The position numbers were made by a program, and so were the translations under genes. Shown piece by piece: positions 18,639 to 19,508 of a DNA stretch of 19,508 nucleotides. Source of the DNA: Parachlorella kessleri (taxonomy: Eukaryota; Chlorophyta; Trebouxiophyceae; Chlorellales; Chlorellaceae); assembly GCA_001598975.1 (NCBI GenBank), contig BBXU01003072.1, positions 1-19,508 on the forward strand, written 5' to 3'. Below the pieces are notes generated by a model. That model did not search any database. It saw only the letters and a list, made by a program, of their open reading frames with translations, and was not told the DNA's origin. Each line of letters starts with the position of its first letter. Positions within the stretch are counted from its first letter, which is position 1.

Positions 18639-19508
18639 CTATTCCACCAAGCTTCTCCATGTGTCCTTCATAGCACAAGCACTTAGCCAATTGAAGGCAA
18701 TCCGCGAGCCGCCCCCAGCGTTCATTCTGTCCTGCTGCTGCCGTCTGGCCCCGCTCAAGTCCAGCTGCTTCAGATGCTCCTCATAGACCTGGGGTAGCAC
18801 GGGGTTGGCAAGCCGCCCCCGCCGCCCCACCCCGTCTGGCAGAGTGGCCCATAAGATGCACTTAGCTAAGCGCGACTCAGGCATACGCCCCAGGTGCCCA
18901 AGGAACCGCAACGACCGGCGCCGCCAGTGGACCACAACACTATCGAAGGGCTTGTCCTCATGCCCACACCGCCTATACAACTCCTCATCACTGATGTGGT
19001 CCCTCCATCTCAACCCTAGCATCCGGCGCATGCAGCCCTTGACAAAGACATCCAGACGGTGTTGCTGAGCGCAGGTCAGCGCCAGTGACTCACAGCCATA
19101 CATCACTACCGACAGCACTAGCACCTTGAACACAGTCAGCCTAGTGTGCAGCTTAATACACCGCTGGCTGAAGAAGGGACCCCACAACCTCCAAAACACA
19201 GCCGCACCAAGCGAACGCCGATAGCCTAGCTCAGTGTTCAGGTCAATGTTGTGTGTGAAGTGGCTGCCGAGGTACTTGAACTTCTCAACCCAGCGAAGCA
19301 CGCTGCCGCCCACCCAAATGTCTGGCCGCCACCTGGACTGGCTGCTGGCGCCTGCTGGTTGGCTGGCCTGCGGGGCTGGGAGAGGGCCTGCTGCTGCTGC
19401 TGGTGCACCTTGGCCGACCTGCTGGAGAGGCGGTGGCTGTGCTGCAGCTACCTGGGCGCTGTTTGCTGCCGCACCAGCTGTTGTGTGTCCTGCAGCTGCT
19501 GTTGAGCA
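18639..19508 (-). mobile_element. Non-LTR retrotransposon ORF, C-terminal part (RTE/jockey-like), open to the window edge
   Basis: The minus frame is open from the right edge (19508) to the TAG at 18639-18641, 289 codons. The last 225 codons match the region after the RT palm domain in RTE-like LINEs: EKFKYLGSHFTHNIDLNTEL, LTVFKVLVLSVVMYGCESLA, RLDVFVKGCMRRMLGLRWRD, then RRRSLRFLGHLGRMPESRLA and a GRRGRLANPVLPQ strand, ending DTWRSLVE. This is the thumb/connection region. The RT catalytic core would lie outside the window. Before DIWVGGSVLRW comes an Ala/Gln/Pro-rich segment of about 60 residues, encoded by CAG/GCA-rich DNA, which is unusual at this place. No frameshift or stop was seen, so this copy may be recent. 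The C-terminus appears complete. Confidence 0.88.
19311..19508. repeat. CTG/GCA-rich low-complexity DNA within the retrotransposon ORF
   Basis: Clusters of CTG (for example GCTGCTGCTGCTGG near 19390) translate on the minus strand as Ala/Gln/Pro-rich sequence (GAPAAAAGPLPAPQASQPAG). The stretch keeps the frame open and continues to the right edge. Confidence 0.7.

Noticed and set aside
1..19508. CRISPR array, prokaryotic defence or phage genes
   Set aside because: No regularly spaced direct repeats, no operon-like ORFs with ribosome binding sites, and all recognised genes are intron-rich eukaryotic ones.

Overview
The window looks like nuclear DNA of a green alga, most likely a chlorophycean of the Chlamydomonas/Haematococcus type. 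This is inferred from four things: many short introns with GTGAGT/GTAAGT-like donors and (T/C)GCAG acceptors, TGTAA poly(A) signals, Ala/Gln/Ser-rich low-complexity protein segments, and chloroplast-type transit peptides. No species is claimed. None of the genes is visible as one open frame. I joined exons by hand, requiring matched splice phases and family motifs.

Layout. Positions 239-1380 (+) hold the 3' exons of a gene for a putative membrane-anchored, amphipathic, Ala/Pro/Val-rich protein. Positions 2672-5381 (-) hold a complete six-exon gene for a ubiquitin-like/WLM metalloprotease (487 aa) whose C-terminus carries an extra small Tudor/Agenet-like segment. A 344-bp divergent promoter region separates it from MBF1 (5726-7078, +, five exons, 141 aa). 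Convergent to MBF1 is a five-exon TMEM14/FAX-family membrane protein gene (7716-8809, -, 118 aa). It shares a 121-bp divergent promoter with a roughly twelve-exon gene for a plastid-targeted protein resembling the DUF3598 family (8931-13250, +, about 587 aa). Convergent to that is a five-exon gene for a plastid-targeted protein with two CxxCxGxG motifs (13865-15439 or 15556, -).

From about 15.6 kb to the right edge I find no intact host gene, and the DNA looks repeat-derived. It contains a SINE-like retroposon (copy B, inverted relative to copy A, which sits in an intron at 14640-14787 with a 12-bp target-site duplication), a 98%-identical tandem duplication of about 186 bp, a degenerate non-LTR reverse-transcriptase fragment (+ strand, about 18.0 kb), and the C-terminal part of a second non-LTR retrotransposon ORF (- strand, 18639 to the edge).

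The six host genes do not form a pathway. They are housekeeping and plastid genes packed as divergent and convergent pairs: proteolysis/DNA-protein crosslink repair, transcription coactivation, lipid or membrane transport, and two plastid proteins. I do not see a defence system, CRISPR array, rRNA, convincing tRNA or any prokaryotic operon. The observations most worth checking are the UBL-WLM-Tudor-like architecture, the very compact TMEM14/DUF3598-like bidirectional promoter, the fresh tandem duplication, and the retroposon pair.
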